Assembly (NCBI RefSeq): GCF_002776525.5
Contig: NC_045443.1
Coordinates: 43,539,484 to 43,603,483, forward strand
Reading direction: 5' to 3'
Length of the DNA stretch: 64,000 nucleotides
From: Piliocolobus tephrosceles
Taxonomy: Eukaryota; Chordata; Mammalia; Primates; Cercopithecidae
The first letter of the stretch is position 1; each line of letters begins with the position of its first letter. The position numbers and the translations under genes were made by a program. Positions 46,101 through 58,264 of the stretch are shown here, one piece after another. Below the pieces are notes generated by a model. The model did not search any database, had not been told where the DNA came from, and was given only the letters and a program-made list of their open reading frames with translations.

Positions 46101-48501
46101 AAGTTCTGAGATTCTTTCCTCAGCTTGGTTTATTCTGCTGTTAATACTTATGATTGAATGGAGAATTTCTTGTATTGTGTTATTTAGCTCTTTCAACTCA
46201 TTAGGTTTTTTTTTTTTTTTTTTATACTGGCTGTTTTATCTTCAGATTCTGTATCACTGTATTGTGATCTTATTTTCCTTGGATTGGGTTTTGCCATCCT
46301 CCTGAATCTTGCTGATCTTTATTCCTATCCATATTCTGAATTCTACTGCTGTCATTCCAGCAAGTTCGAGCTTGCTTGGTTAAGAGCTCTTGTTGGACAA
46401 CTGGTGCTGTTATTTGGAGGATGTAGGACGCTCTGGTCATTTGATTTACTAGAGTTCTTGCATTGATTCTTTCTCATCTCTGCATGTGGGTATTCCTTTA
46501 ACTGCAGTGTACACTGAGTACAGTCAAATAGACTTCTTTTCTGGATGTTTGCATTAGGCCAAGGCTTTGTGAGCGTCTATTTGAAGCTGACTTCTTGTCT
46601 CTGGTTTCAGAGGGGGTTATGTTAGTGAGATATTTTTGGTGCTGAAGCTTTGGAGTGTGATCCAGAAGGTGACACTTAGGCCTATTGGTCAGTTAGTAGA
46701 CTCTTGCTTGGTTGTGTGGTTCCCCTATGTTTCCTCACAGTTGGAGCTGTGTTCCCTCTTAGTGATCTGAAAGTGTGGATACCTCTCTACCCTTTAGTTC
46801 TGGCTGTAGTTTGTGACTTGGCACTTCTGGGCCAAGTTCTGGGGTAATCTCAGTGTTTATATTCCTTCCTCAGCTTAGAGGCCATAGAGGAAGAGATCTT
46901 AGTGGTGGTGTGCCCAAGGGTCACTTGCTTGACTCCTGGGAGCTCCACCCCAGAGAGATGCAGGTTAGCAATCACTCAGTACAATCAGTCCAAGATGGAG
47001 GGTCTGTGCTGTGAGCCCAAGCCAGAGATTCCTTGTCTGGTGACTAGCTATGGAAGGAGGGTGGTGTAGGACTCATGGGAGACAGACTGGCCTCCTCTCC
47101 TTGGATTAACTGCAGCTTGTTGGAGGTGTGGATAAGGCACTTAGGGTCTTTCCTCCTTTATTAGTCTAAGAGTAGCAAGGGCAGTTCTCTGCTGAAGGGT
47201 TTTCAGTTGCTCCTGGAGGCTCTGTCCAGGGAGTTGCTGAGTTGGTGCTGGCTTGATTAGCTCTGACAGGAGGTGGCTGGAGGCCCAGGCCTGGAAGACC
47301 TGCCTGGTGAAGAGATATGGGAACAGGCACCCAAGTAACAGTCTGGCCACTTTTCTATAGGGCTGCTATGGTATGCTTGAGGCCCGCTCCAGTTCCCAGT
47401 CGCCTTGGATTTCCCAAAACCTAGAGGTGTCACCAATGAAGGCTGTGAAACAACAAATATAGTAGCCTGTCCCTTCTCCTGGGAGTTTTATCTCAGGGAG
47501 GTATGAACCTGTTGTCAGCTCAAAGACACTTGTAGGAAGTGGCTGGAGACCCTGGTTGAGAGGTCTCACCTTGTGAAGAGGAACAGGATTGGGACCCACT
47601 TAAAAAAGCAGTCTGGCCACACTTTGATAGAATAGCTGTTTTGTTCTGGGAGTTCACTTTATCCCCCAGTCACCTCAGGTACTCTGAAGCCCAAAGGCTG
47701 GAACAGTTAAGTTGCCCAAACAGCAAAGATAGCAGCCTGCCCCTCCCTCTGGGAGCACTGTCCCAGGGGGAATTCAAAGTTTTGTTGGCTGGAGATCTCA
47801 GGTGGGAGTGGTTGGAGGCCCTGGTTGGGAGGCCCCACTCAGTGAGGCCCCTCTCAGGTGGGAGTGGTTGGGAGGAACAGGATCGGGCACCTCCTTAAAG
47901 CAGCAGACTGGCCATGTTTTGTTCTGTGTTAGGGGATCTCTTCTGCCCTGGATTGGCTCAGACTTTCCAAAACCTGAAGGCTGGAACGACTGAGGTACTC
48001 AAACAGCAAAGATGGCCACCCACTCCTCCCCAAGAAGCTCCTTCTTAGGGAGGTGCAATGCTGCTACTGGTAGCTGGCTGGAATTTCAAGCCAGTGGGTC
48101 TTAGCTTGTGAGGTGGTGAGGATGTGGGGCCTGTGGACTGTTCCTGCTCAGCCCCCTTGATTCAGCCTCTTTCCTAGGGATAAGTACTGGAGTCTAACCT
48201 CCGATTTTGCCAGAGCTGCAGCTACTTTTGCCAGAAAGCCCAAGTATCTAAACCTCCACGTTCTCCACACATGCCTGAGTGGCCGTTCTGGTGAGACTCC
48301 AGATGGCTCTATCTATCAGACTGAAGACTGAAGGCCCTGGTGGAGTGGGTTCACAAGGAGATCTCCTGACCCAAGAGTTGCAAAGATCTGTTGGAGGAGA
48401 GATCCCAGGGTTACTCATTCACTCACTGCTTTCTAGGACTGGGGAGGATCCCCTGGCTCTGTGTTGTTCCCCAGTGGGCTGTTGTTCAGTGTCCTGCTTT
48501 T

Positions 48502-48565
48502 CTTTGTTTTCTGTGTGTCAGAGAAAACAAAGTACTCACATTGATTAATCCCAATGTGAGTACTT
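48502..48565. repeat. Two overlapping perfect hairpins in the L1 5'UTR
   Basis: Hairpin 1: arms 48502-48512 and 48522-48532 (ctttgttttct / agaaaacaaag). Hairpin 2: arms 48530-48543 and 48552-48565 (aagtactcacattg / caatgtgagtactt). Both are perfect, with loops of 9 and 8 nt. Confidence 0.95.
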
Positions 48566-48638
48566 GCATGTTTCAGTTGAAGGCATTGTTTTAACTCGCC
48601 CCTTTATTCCTCTCCTGAGAGCCACACATGCTCTAGTC

Positions 48639-48648
48639 GGCCATCTTG
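48639..48648 (-). promoter_or_regulatory. YY1-type site at the 5' end of the old L1
   Basis: The minus strand reads CAAGATGGCC close to the 5' boundary at about 48663, the same arrangement as in the L1 at 2915. Confidence 0.7.
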
Positions 48649-48663
48649 GCCACTCCACCCCCA

Positions 48664-49405
48664 CTACATTTCTATGTAGCTTAAGCCTAGTTTTCAAAAG
48701 GGATTAATGACGTGCCTTGGAGAGTTCCTCTCATCAATTTTGTTTCCACTACTTCTGGGTTGCTTTCATTTTCGGATGATCTTTCTCTCATGGTTGCAAT
48801 ATAGTTACTAGAAACCACAAAAGCCTCCCAAGCTGAAATGCTGCAGAAAAAAATTAAGAGTCTTTGGTGTGGCATCCCCCACTAAAGTCTTACTGCCTCT
48901 AACTGGATTATTTGAGTATCCATAAAACTATCGTTATGATCAAGAAAATGTGAAATATTAATTAGATTAGACCTGGTTTTATTCTCTAAGCTCAAAGTAT
49001 GAACTAGTTTGGAGGAGGGATTGCTTCAAGGGGGACCAGGAGACGGGGCAATGTATGTCAAGTGATAAAAACAGTTGATGGCATGTGATTATATTTTTCC
49101 CTCTGCATGCATGGCAAACATTGAGAATCAATTATAGTACTTTTTTTTCTCATTGTACCTGGACATGGCTTCAGCAACTTTGTCAACATAGGCTTTAGTC
49201 AACCACTAATAATCCATAGGAGTTGGCAGCCAAGATAAACATTTTATACTATCACAAGCCTAAAAGCAGAAAATACATGGAAATCCTTAAGGGAAGGCAT
49301 GCTTTTACTCACCAGTAAATCAAGGAAAATGCAGACTAAAAGGATTCTGTAGTAAGACCAAAATTGATCATTGATGAATGGAGCATTTTTAGTTACTCCC
49401 TCCTT
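48664..49405. other. No gene or clear repeat seen
   Basis: Unremarkable sequence beside the L1 5' end. Confidence 0.5.
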
Positions 49406-49407
49406 TG

Positions 49408-49430
49408 TGGTGTGTGTGTGTGTGTGTGTA

Positions 49431-49461
<31 letters not shown>
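49408..49461. repeat. (TG)n (GA)n microsatellite
   Basis: TG repeats with a single TA interruption followed by five GA units. Confidence 0.95.
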
Positions 49462-49462
<1 letters not shown>

Positions 49463-50540
49463 TTTATTATGAGATATTTTGTTTATAGGTTCTGAAAAAC
49501 TCTCTGAAGTTGTGAGAGAGTATAAATTTGTTCTTTTCAGGGTGGCCATTAAAAGCATTGGAAAATGTTCTGTGATTTCAGTGGCATAATGTGACCAAAA
49601 TAACTCCTTATTTTTCTACAAGAAAAATGCAAAACATTAGCAAATGAAATCAGATGTAAGCAGACTGGCTTCCTTTGAGGGCCTAGTGGTCAGAATTTTA
49701 GAAATTCTTAGCCTGAACCCTGACTTTGTGTTACTGGCACCCAGGACTAGCATGTAAATAGCCACCCGTGTGACCAGGGGAGTCCTGGGAGACCCATTCC
49801 TTCCTGTGCCATTCTCCCAAATGCTCCCAGCATTTGCTCACTTAGGCCAGAAATTCCAGAATTAAATATTTATTTTTGTGACTTGAAAACTTTGCTTCTT
49901 TGTTCTCCTTTTAAAATGACCCTTAGAAGGACCCTGTGAAGAACGGACCATTAAGTTCTACTGGTTGTTTACAACACTATCAGGAGTGTCAAATTGTCTT
50001 TTGAAAGCAGATTTTATTATATGAGAAGTGGGAAAAATGTTGGGGTGTGGGGTGCCAAAAAGGGACAAAAGTGTCCAGAAAGAGGAGGCGGAGAAAGCCA
50101 AAGACAGATGTGTTTTCTCACTTTGTTGTAATGCCTTAGCTGAAGCCTTGGGGATGTGATTCGAGAACCCCCAAATTTCACTGTGTTTATTCTGTCCATC
50201 TATTCCACGTTAATTTCACAATAGTGTTTACTTGCTATGCTGAAGGCACTTACAGCAGTACAAAGACATAGTTTCTGACTGAAGAATCCTAATTAATCAC
50301 CTATGTGGAAAAAGAGTAATGTCGCTGATTTTGTGTAGTGTTTCAAAAGTTTTCAAGTTAATGATCCTAAAATTACTATATGATTATTTGTACCCTCCAG
50401 TCTAGAAAAGTATGTTATTTTCTCAATCACAAATGTACTTTCTCAGTATTCTTTTGGGGTTTAGCAAGTAAGCCAGCATGATAATACTGAAACATTTCAC
50501 TTCGTTGATTCTGTAGTATATTTATACACTGTTCTCAGTC
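49462..50540. other. No gene or clear repeat seen
   Basis: Ordinary sequence with short unsupported frames. Confidence 0.5.
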
Positions 50541-50544
50541 ATCT

Positions 50545-50713
50545 TTACTTTTCTTTCTCTTCTTTCCTCTTTTCTTTCCTCTCCTCTTCTCTCTGTCTCT
50601 TTTGAACTCCCTTTGTCCTCTTTCCTCTTCTGCCTCACTCCTCTTCTGTATTACACCTTTTCTCTTCTTTCTTCTCTATAACCATCTCTCTGCCTGCATC
50701 TCTTTCTTTTTTT
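50545..50713. repeat. CT-rich low-complexity tract (continues after the AluY)
   Basis: Pyrimidine-rich sequence, continuing at about 51012-51135 to the right of the AluY, which inserted into it. Confidence 0.85.
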
Positions 50714-51011
50714 CTTTTTTTTTTTTTTTGAGACGGAGTCTCACTCTGTGGCCCAGGCTGGAGTGTAGTGGCCAGATCCTGGCTCACTGCAAGCTCCGCC
50801 TCCTGGGTTCACGCCATTCTCCTGCCTCAGCCTCCTGAGTAGCTGGGACTACAGGCGCCTGCCACCTCGCCCGGCTAGTTTTTTGTATTTTTTAGTAGAG
50901 ACGGGGTTTCACCTTGTTAGCCAGGATGGTCTTGATCTCCTGACCTTGTGATCCGCCCGTCTCGGCCTCCCAAAGTGCTGGGATTACAGGCTTGAGCCAC
51001 TGCGCCCGGCC
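50714..51011 (-). mobile_element. AluY of Old World monkey type, full length
   Basis: Close to consensus, from 'gagacggagtctcactctgt' to 'gcttgagccactgcgcccgg'. It carries the cercopithecoid-type variants 'cacctcgcccggctagttt', 'ccgcccgtctcggcctccc' and 'ggcttgagccac'. A 13-bp duplication, tgcatctctttct, flanks it at 50695-50707 and 51016-51028. It is the best single clue to the host lineage. Confidence 0.96.
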
Positions 51012-51139
51012 TCTCTGCATCTCTTTCTATAACCCCTGTCTCTTTCCTACTCCTTCTTTCCCTCTCTCTAAACCTGCCTCTTTTTCTGTCTTCTCCTCCC
51101 CGACCACCCTGTCTTTCTCCTTTGTTGCCTCTTTTCTCC

Positions 51140-52190
51140 TTTTGGAATTTGACCTCATTTCTCCCACAGCACACAGACTTTTGTGTGGTGAGGAAAAGGA
51201 GGAGTTTGAGCCCAGATAGTTGTAAGTGTATACCGGCCCACCCTTCATCCTACAGAGGATGAAAAGAACACCACTTTTTCAATATCCATCTATAAGTTAA
51301 TTCAATTAGCTGGCTTGAGTTATGTCTACTTCACTGGGTCAGTCATGTAGGCCGGGAAGATGAGGACCATGATGGAGCCCATCCTGGTTGTGGGCCCATC
51401 CTGGCCAACCATAGTTACTGAGATTGGCAGTTCCACTAGAACTAACTGGGGATAGGGAGTGTAGTCTCTGCCCAAAGTGGGAGTGTTATTACCAGAAGAA
51501 ATTGGAAAAGAGACACTGAACACAAAAAAGAAAAACGAAACAAAAACAAAATAAAGGGCATTATCTGTCTCCCCACCCCCATGCCCAGAATGCAATTTAT
51601 ACATCATAGGAACTAACAGCGTCACAGGTAATTTTGTCTTTAAAAAATTAATGAAATACAAGCTAAAAGCTATGAATATTTATTTTTCTGCTGTCCTAAG
51701 CCATTCTCTCCTATTGAATGTGGTAGCTAGCATGTTCTTTAACACCTGGTGACATTCACTCTGATACAGAGAATAGGCTGTTACCATATTAAAAAGCAGC
51801 TTGTGAAAGCTATCACAAAGCATTTAAAGACCTCTAGAATAAATAATTAAGGGATCAATTCAGTTCAGCCCAAATATTTGTTGAGTGTATATTTTGTCCT
51901 AGCACCGCCAGATTAAATTATAAATATATCAGGAAGAAAATAATAAAATGAATAAATGATACACATTTGAAAAGGAATAGATTTGCTAAATGTATCTAGA
52001 GCATAAGTCTGTAGACTTTGGTTCCAATGCTGAGGAGTGGGGGAGTGGACATCCTCAGAAGGGATGAGCTCTGCACACCCTCACTTGGTGTCTGAAGGAG
52101 GTGGTGGTGGTGCCCCTTGGCCACCATCATGTATTCTTCCTCCCAGCCCTTCATATGTGGCATGGTAACAAGACCTTACCCTGTCGTAGT
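51140..52190. other. No gene or clear repeat seen
   Basis: Ordinary sequence. A faint inverted L2-like stretch may lie at 51860-51960. Confidence 0.5.
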
Positions 52191-52199
52191 TATCACAGG

Positions 52200-52400
52200 G
52201 CTGTTCAGCCAATAAAATGCTTTTCTGTGCACTGTCTCACTTGGTTCACATCACTGTCCTCTGAGAGGGGCAGGAGAGTCAGCATCAGACCTAGTGAAAG
52301 AAGGACATCCAGGGAAGTAAAGTGGGCTGTCTAATGTCACACAGATTATCAGTGAAAGAGCTAGGACTCCAATTGAAGTTTTCTCAGTGCAAGGTATGAA
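52200..52400 (-). repeat. MIR SINE
   Basis: 'gtctaatgtcacacagatta' and 'agagctaggactccaattg' match the inverted MIR 5' half, with a decayed core before them. Confidence 0.75.
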
Positions 52401-52569
52401 TTTCCCCCATAATATCACTATAAAACTCTCTTTCTCAGGAGAAGAATGGAGGAGAGCCACGTCCTCCTTCCTCGAGTGCCCTTCCTCCCTAACCTACTCC
52501 GGAGTGGTCTTATTGGAACTCTATTTCACTGGTTCCTGATCTTCCCTGGTCTTCCACGTGCAGGTATCA

Positions 52570-52680
52570 TTTAAGGCAGTGGGGCTCAAAGCTCATTAAT
52601 TGTCACAATTCCCCTGGTGAACTTTAATACCTCTCCCGACCCCTCTTCATCTCTGATAATGGCAGAGTCCTGGTCCCAAC
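52570..52680 (+). mobile_element. MER5-like hAT remnant (possible)
   Basis: 'cagtggggctcaaagctcat' and 'cccctggtgaactttaat' resemble the left part of MER5A/B. The right terminus is not evident. Confidence 0.45.
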
Positions 52681-52689
52681 CCCTTCTTG

Positions 52690-53060
52690 ACTTTGGCTAA
52701 TATTTTGACCCTGTTGCAGGTTAGGATCTCCAGAAAGCAGACTCTGAGACATAGTTAGGACTGCAAAAAGTTTATTGAGAAATGATTGTGGTGAAAGAAA
52801 AAGAGCAGGATTGAGCACAGGAGCCATCAAGTGGCATGCAGACCTGATAAAGTTCCTGCCAGTCCAATGGAGAGTCCTGTAGCAGAGAACTTGTTAGAGG
52901 AGCACTCACTGGGTGTGAATGGCCAGGTCCTGTAGTACTGCCTTGCTCAGTTACTGTCTGGGGGCCTCCTGAGAAGAGTGTGACCTTGGCTTGCAAGCTG
53001 AAGAGGCTAACAGCTGGAAGTTGTTTGTTCCCCACAGTCCTGACAGATGATCAGTGACTC
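52690..53060. repeat. Ancient unnamed repeat (possible)
   Basis: 'agaaagcagactctgagaca' followed by 'caaaaagtttattgagaaa' looks like part of an old dispersed element, but I cannot name it. Confidence 0.35.
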
Positions 53061-53112
53061 TTCTCTTAAGAGCAGGTCTGAGCTGTACATCTCCATCCAT
53101 GCCACAGACATC

Positions 53113-53117
<5 letters not shown>

Positions 53118-53158
<41 letters not shown>

Positions 53159-53928
53159 CTTTAAGTTCTAGGGTACATGTGCATAACGTGCAGGTTTGTT
53201 ACATATGTATACTTGTGCCATGTTGGTGTGCTGCACCCATCAACTCTTCAGCACCCATCAACTTGTCATTTATGTCAGGTATAACTCCCAATGCAATCCC
53301 TCCCCACTCCCTACTCCCCGTGATAGGCCCCAGTGTGTGATGTTCCCCTTCCCGAGTCCAAGTGATCTCCTTGTTCAGTTCCCACCTATGAGTGAGAACA
53401 TGCGGTGTTTGGTTTTCTGTTCTTGCGACAGTTTGCTGAGAATGATGGTTTCCAGCTGCATCCACGTCCCTACAAAGGACACAAACTCATCCTTTTTTAT
53501 GGCTGCATAGTATTCCATGGTGTATATGTGCCACATTTTCTTAATCCAGTCTGTTACTGATGGACATTTGGGTTGATTCCAAGTCTTTGCTATTGTGAAT
53601 AGCGCTGCCATAAACGTACATGTGCATGTGTCTTTATAGCAGCATGATTTATAATCCCTTGGGTATATACCCAGTAATGAGATGGCTGGGTCATGTGGTA
53701 TTTCTAGTTCTAGATCCTTGAGGAATCGCCATACTGTTTTCCGTAATGGTTGAACTAGTTTACAATCCCACCAACAGTGTAAAAGTGTTCCTATTTCTCC
53801 ACATCCTCTCCAGCACCTGTTGTTTCCTGACTTTAATGATCACCATCCTAACTGGTGTGAGATGGTATCTCATTGTGGTTTTGATTTGCATTTCTCTAAT
53901 GGCCAGTGATGATGAGCATTTTTTCATG
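53118..53928 (-). mobile_element. Young 5'-truncated L1PA-type L1 with (TAA)n tail
   Basis: Starts with a (TTA)n run (an expanded A-rich tail), then the inverted 3'UTR and ORF2 C-terminus. Minus-strand 53375-53611 is still an open 79-codon frame reading MAALFTIAKTWNQPKCPSVT onward, the ORF2 C-terminal region. A perfect 15-bp duplication, cacagacatctttta, flanks it at 53103-53117 and 53929-53943. It is one of the younger insertions in the window. Confidence 0.97.
53233..53268. repeat. 18-bp tandem duplication in an L1 3'UTR
   Basis: Two adjacent units starting gcacccatcaact (53233-53250 and 53251-53268). Typical L1PA 3'UTRs have one. Confidence 0.85.
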
Positions 53929-53944
53929 CACAGACATCTTTTAG

Positions 53945-55500
53945 TACATTGAGTAGTGTTGGTTAATTGTTTTATGTTTTTAGGTCTTATTCAATAACTA
54001 CAGTAAAACCTTAAGGGTCAGGACCTTTAAAAAAAAATCATTCTGCAAAGCAGCCCAGTAGATTTCCTATTAGGTTATTGGTTGAATAGGGGAAGAAAAT
54101 AATTGAGTGCCTCTGGAATAAAAAGGATGTTGATCTTCAAAACATCCACAGAAGAGAGATAAATATTACCTCTCTTGGTAACTTGACATGTTGCAACTAA
54201 GAACAAATGATACACATGAGCTTTATTTAAATTTTAGTTAAGCTTCACGGTTTTTGGTCTGTTAGATGGGAAATATTTAATGTACTAGTGGAAACAAGCT
54301 CTTGAGGTTTATGCTTTGGAAGATGAATAGGTCTAAGTCAGGCACAACTCTCAGATTTAGGTTTGATTGACTAACAGGTACAACCTTGCAAAAGAAGCTG
54401 GCTGTGTTCTTGGGTGATGGGCTGGTTGTGATGTAGGTTACCAGCCCTTAGACTTCTCTTTGTTTCCATGACGGCTGCCACAGAACTGGCCCTAAACACT
54501 TCTGCAGAACTTTCAAGCTCAGGAAATGAATTCAGGGTCTGATGAGTACCATCAGAAATACATCTTGCAGGAACAGACAGGAATTGGAATAGTTGTGAAT
54601 CTAGCCAGCTATTTTGTATCATCCTTGTGCAGTATTACCACATGTTAAATCTTCCTGTCATTATTTAGAAGTAACAGCTAAAGCAATCATTCCTACACAC
54701 TTCATTTTGACAGTGCAAAAGCTTTAAAATATGTTTCCTTGATGGCAAAATATGCTTGATAACCAGAGAGAACTATCCTTTAAAAAGCAGTTTTTAGTGC
54801 ACAAAGAGCTGTCTTCCATTTTTGGCATACAAAGAGAACAACTAAAATGACTAATCTCACTAAGTATTATAATAAAAGTGCTGACGAAACCTTAACTATG
54901 TACTTCACATCTTTAGTAGCCCCGTAATTACAGCTCTAGTTAAACACACACACACACACACGCACAAAACCACGACAACTTCTAGAGCACATTTAATTGC
55001 TATTTGCACTTATCATTGTCATTCTTGCCATAGGAGTGTTATACACTGACCCCAATGTCAGTCATTCATCTGTCCTAGAAAGGTAAATGTGTTATTGAAT
55101 AAAACATCTTTATTTAATGTCATTCCTATTGTCCTAGCAGATACTCTGGAGGATAACTAATAGTGCTTGATCAGAATTGGCGCTTGGACAACTTAGTAAA
55201 TATCATGCTGTCATCTATACTTCATTAACTGTCAACCTGCATTGATTTTTATCTTTTCCTGTACAAATAAATCTGTTTTGTGAATTGTGTATCAGTGAAG
55301 CAGAAGCCTAACAATAATCTCCAGGACATTATATTTAGGAAATGTTCATTTAGAAATATGTTTAGTGTTACCAAGGGATAAATAAAGGATTTTTTTAAAA
55401 TCAAGTTTACCTCTGTATTACTTAATATATTTAGGAATTATTCCTCAAAAAATCACCAGGGCTGTAGGTAAGTTTGCAGTCACATCTGCCTTTCCCAACA
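53945..55500. other. No gene or clear repeat seen, apart from a short (CA)n
   Basis: Ordinary AT-rich sequence. A short (CA)n run lies at 54943-54964. Confidence 0.5.
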
Positions 55501-55501
55501 A

Positions 55502-55515
<14 letters not shown>

Positions 55516-55535
<20 letters not shown>

Positions 55536-55812
55536 TTTTGAGATGGAGTCTGTTGCCCAGGCTGGAGTGCAGTGGCGCGATCTCTGCTCACTGCAACCTC
55601 TGCCTCCCAGGTTCAAGCAGTTATCGTGCCTCAGCCTCCTGAGTAGCAGAGATTACAGGAGCATGCCACAGTATCCGGCTAATTTTTGTATTTTTAGTAG
55701 AGATGGGGTTTCACCATGTTGGCCAGCTGGTCTTGAACTCCTGACCTCAGGTGATCTGCATGCCTCCGCCTCCCAAAGTGTTGCGATTACAGGCTTGAGC
55801 CACCGCGCCTGG
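55516..55812 (-). mobile_element. Alu (S-type)
   Basis: A 24-base poly-T, then 'gagatggagtctgttgccca' (a short internal deletion), ending 'ggcttgagccaccgcgcctggg'. Full length otherwise. Confidence 0.96.
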
Positions 55813-56119
55813 GTTCCTGTTTTCATTTTTGTGTTTCCTCTTAGAATCCTGTAATGAGCTGGAGATGGGAAAAGGGATTTACGTTTCTGATCTTTTTTGA
55901 GACCCACTAGTGGGACAGTAGGTGTTGTGACCAGTGTCTGTGGTGGCCTCTATAATTCTTAGTCCCACCTCGGACACCCTTGTTGATTTGTAGCATTAGG
56001 ATGTTGGCCTTTCCCAGGAGAGCCTGTGGAGCCTACAGCCACATTCTTGCAGGTTGCAGCTGCAGTGCTTAATCCTGTCAGTCTGACTGTACTGAAGACA
56101 ACATCCTAGGGATAGTTAG

Positions 56120-56325
56120 GAGCATAGAGTCAGATGCTGGGTCTCTTAGAAAGTGCATGACTTTGGGCAATTTTGCTTAGCTTTTCTAATTCTTAGTTAT
56201 AACAGGGATACTACTACTACATCGCTATGAGAAAAAAATGAGATAATGTGCATGAAGCTCTTAGCACACTGCCTGGCACAAAGAAAGCATTCAGAAAGTG
56301 ATGGCTATGTTTATTATTTAGACAA
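56120..56325 (+). repeat. MIR SINE
   Basis: 'gcatgactttgggcaatttt', 'ttcttagttataacaggga', 'cacactgcctggcacaaag' and a terminal 'tttattattt' give a nearly complete MIR. Confidence 0.95.
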
Positions 56326-56449
56326 ACTAACAGGAGACTCAGACTACAATGCAGCACGTCCAGAAGAATGTTTAGACACAGGAATCTATTCTGGAGAAAC
56401 TGCTTACATCAAGATTCTTTTAGCTGTAAAGAAACGAAACCTTGTTTGA

Positions 56450-56780
56450 ACTAGCTTCCACCAGAAGGGGACTGAATGAAAGTCATAGGACAAAGATGAA
56501 AGGTAGAGTCAGCCTCACAGGGTGGGGCTGGGAGCTAGAACACACAGCTGGGGCTCTTCTGTCTCTTCATATCATCATGGCCTTCCCATCTCTGCCTCTG
56601 TCTATGCTTCTGCTCCCTCCTGCCCCATCTTGACCAAATTCCTGTGCTTATGCATCTTGCGTATGACTCCAGTGGCCTTCCCAACAGCACTGATAGCAAC
56701 TGGCTTGTGTGTGACTTGATACACAATTTGTGAGGGTCTGATTGGCCCAGCTCATCTGTTTGAGCTGGACCATATGAGTC
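56450..56780. repeat. Ancient unnamed repeat fragment (possible)
   Basis: Shares 'tctgattg..cca' sequence with 31290-31530 and has pyrimidine-rich interior stretches. Not identified. Confidence 0.35.
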
Positions 56781-56809
56781 ATAAGCCACTGTCTAGCTAG
56801 AGGATTGAG

Positions 56810-58035
56810 TTCTCTTTGGTCAGTTGTTCATCATGATTCAGTCATGGCCCATGAAGTTAGAGTTATATGGGAGGACAGAGCTGTTTCTTTCAGACCAGTG
56901 GACAGAGCAGGTTTTCTTGAAAAGATTAGGAATATCTAATACAGTTTTCCTGACAGACTTGACCACTCTGCTGCTGGCATTTTCAGTAATTTAGTCCTAA
57001 TGACAAGGACCCAATTATAGAGAAGTAGAGAAGTCCTAAAAACTGGTAGTGTCTCCACTTCTCTCCCCAAATGTGACTGGTGTCAAGGTAATTGCTCAGC
57101 AAAGAAGTATTTCTCCTTCTGTGCCTTTCAGGGCAGAAGGTCAGAATGGGAAGGACTATGCCAGATTTTTCCATTCATAGGAAAGAGCAAGTAAAGAGAC
57201 TGGGGATGGAAATGGGAGGAGGCTGGGGGTAGGAGATAGTTCAGGTGGGGAAGGATGCTAAATCAGTGTGGTTAGCTTGTTGAGGAACTGTGACTCCTCA
57301 GAGAGGTCAGAGAAAAGCAGGCGTGGGAAGTCCTTTAGGCTCAGGGAAGCAGCTGACCCAAGCGGGGGAATACATTCTAAATTCCTCTGGCTCAGAGCCC
57401 CATGGGCCTGGTTTTCCTCTCTGTTCTGACAAGGGAGGTGGCTGTTTGCCTGGCGGAGCTGCTCACTGCAAGCTGCAGCTGTGCCTCATTCTCCCATGGG
57501 ACATTGAGTTCTCTAGAGAGCTGAACCAAGGCAACATATTAGTAAAGACGAGGATTCCTCAGGTTTGCAAATCCTGAACCAAACAAGGAGTTCTCCATGT
57601 TCTCCCCAAGGAGGAATGGTTTGGAGTCACTGACTACAGTTAAACTGCAAAAGAAAGTCTGTTGCTGTGGAGATATCTGGAATAGGGCCTAGCCCTTGAA
57701 GTAATTGATAAACACCTGAAGTCCTCACTCCTGGTCTTGCCCAAAAGTCTTCACATTTTCACTTTGGTTTGGGGAGGTGGTAGCTTGATTATGACAAGGT
57801 CTCCTGGTCTCATTTAGTTGCCTTTTAGCAAATAATGTGACCCGTTGTGCCAAGTGGACGAGAAGGGAGCTTTTCTTCTTCCCTGGGCAGTAACCAAATG
57901 GTCTTGAACAAGAGAACTAGCAATTCCAGTTTTGGATCAATGCTTTTGTACCCACGACAGCGAAGGGAGAGGGTGATGAACAGCAACATGGTGAGGAGGG
58001 GAAGTCCGTAGAAAGCGGTCGCCGGCAGATTGAAG
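56810..58035. other. No gene or clear repeat seen
   Basis: Unremarkable sequence of slightly higher GC. A 95-codon frame at 57290-57577 (plus) has no motif and is likely random. Confidence 0.5.
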
Positions 58036-58044
58036 AATGATCAT

Positions 58045-58260
58045 TAAAGTAACAACAATAATAGGCACCATTTATTTAGCACCTACCATTAGGCCTCTGC
58101 ACACATTTATTTCTCCACAAGCCCTGCAAATTAGCTATTAAAATATCTGTTTTACAGGTGAAGGAACTTAAGCTCAGAGTGATTAAATAAGTTGCCCAAA
58201 TCGAGACAGTGGCTAACTTGGAGTCTGAGCCCCAGTCTATCTGATACCAATGTTCATGGA
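58045..58260 (-). repeat. MIR SINE
   Basis: 'taataggcaccatttattta', 'tttacaggtgaaggaactta' and 'gttgcccaaatcgagacag' are the inverted MIR, nearly complete. Confidence 0.95.
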
Positions 58261-58264
58261 AGTT

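Larger units (their letters stand above)
46101..48663 (-). mobile_element. Long repetitive 5'UTR of the old L1
   Basis: A GC-richer leader of about 2.5 kb ends at 'ggccatcttggccactccac' (48639-48658), whose minus strand has the YY1-type CAAGATGGCC. Between about 47140 and 48100 it contains roughly three diverged tandem units of 260-290 bp, each with 'gcagtctggcca'-like and 'ggaacagga'-like motifs. Long 5'UTRs with internal repeats are known for older primate L1 families. Confidence 0.8.

Noticed and set aside
53110..53157. (TTA)n as an independent microsatellite
   Set aside because: It directly follows the target duplication and is the expanded tail of the young L1.
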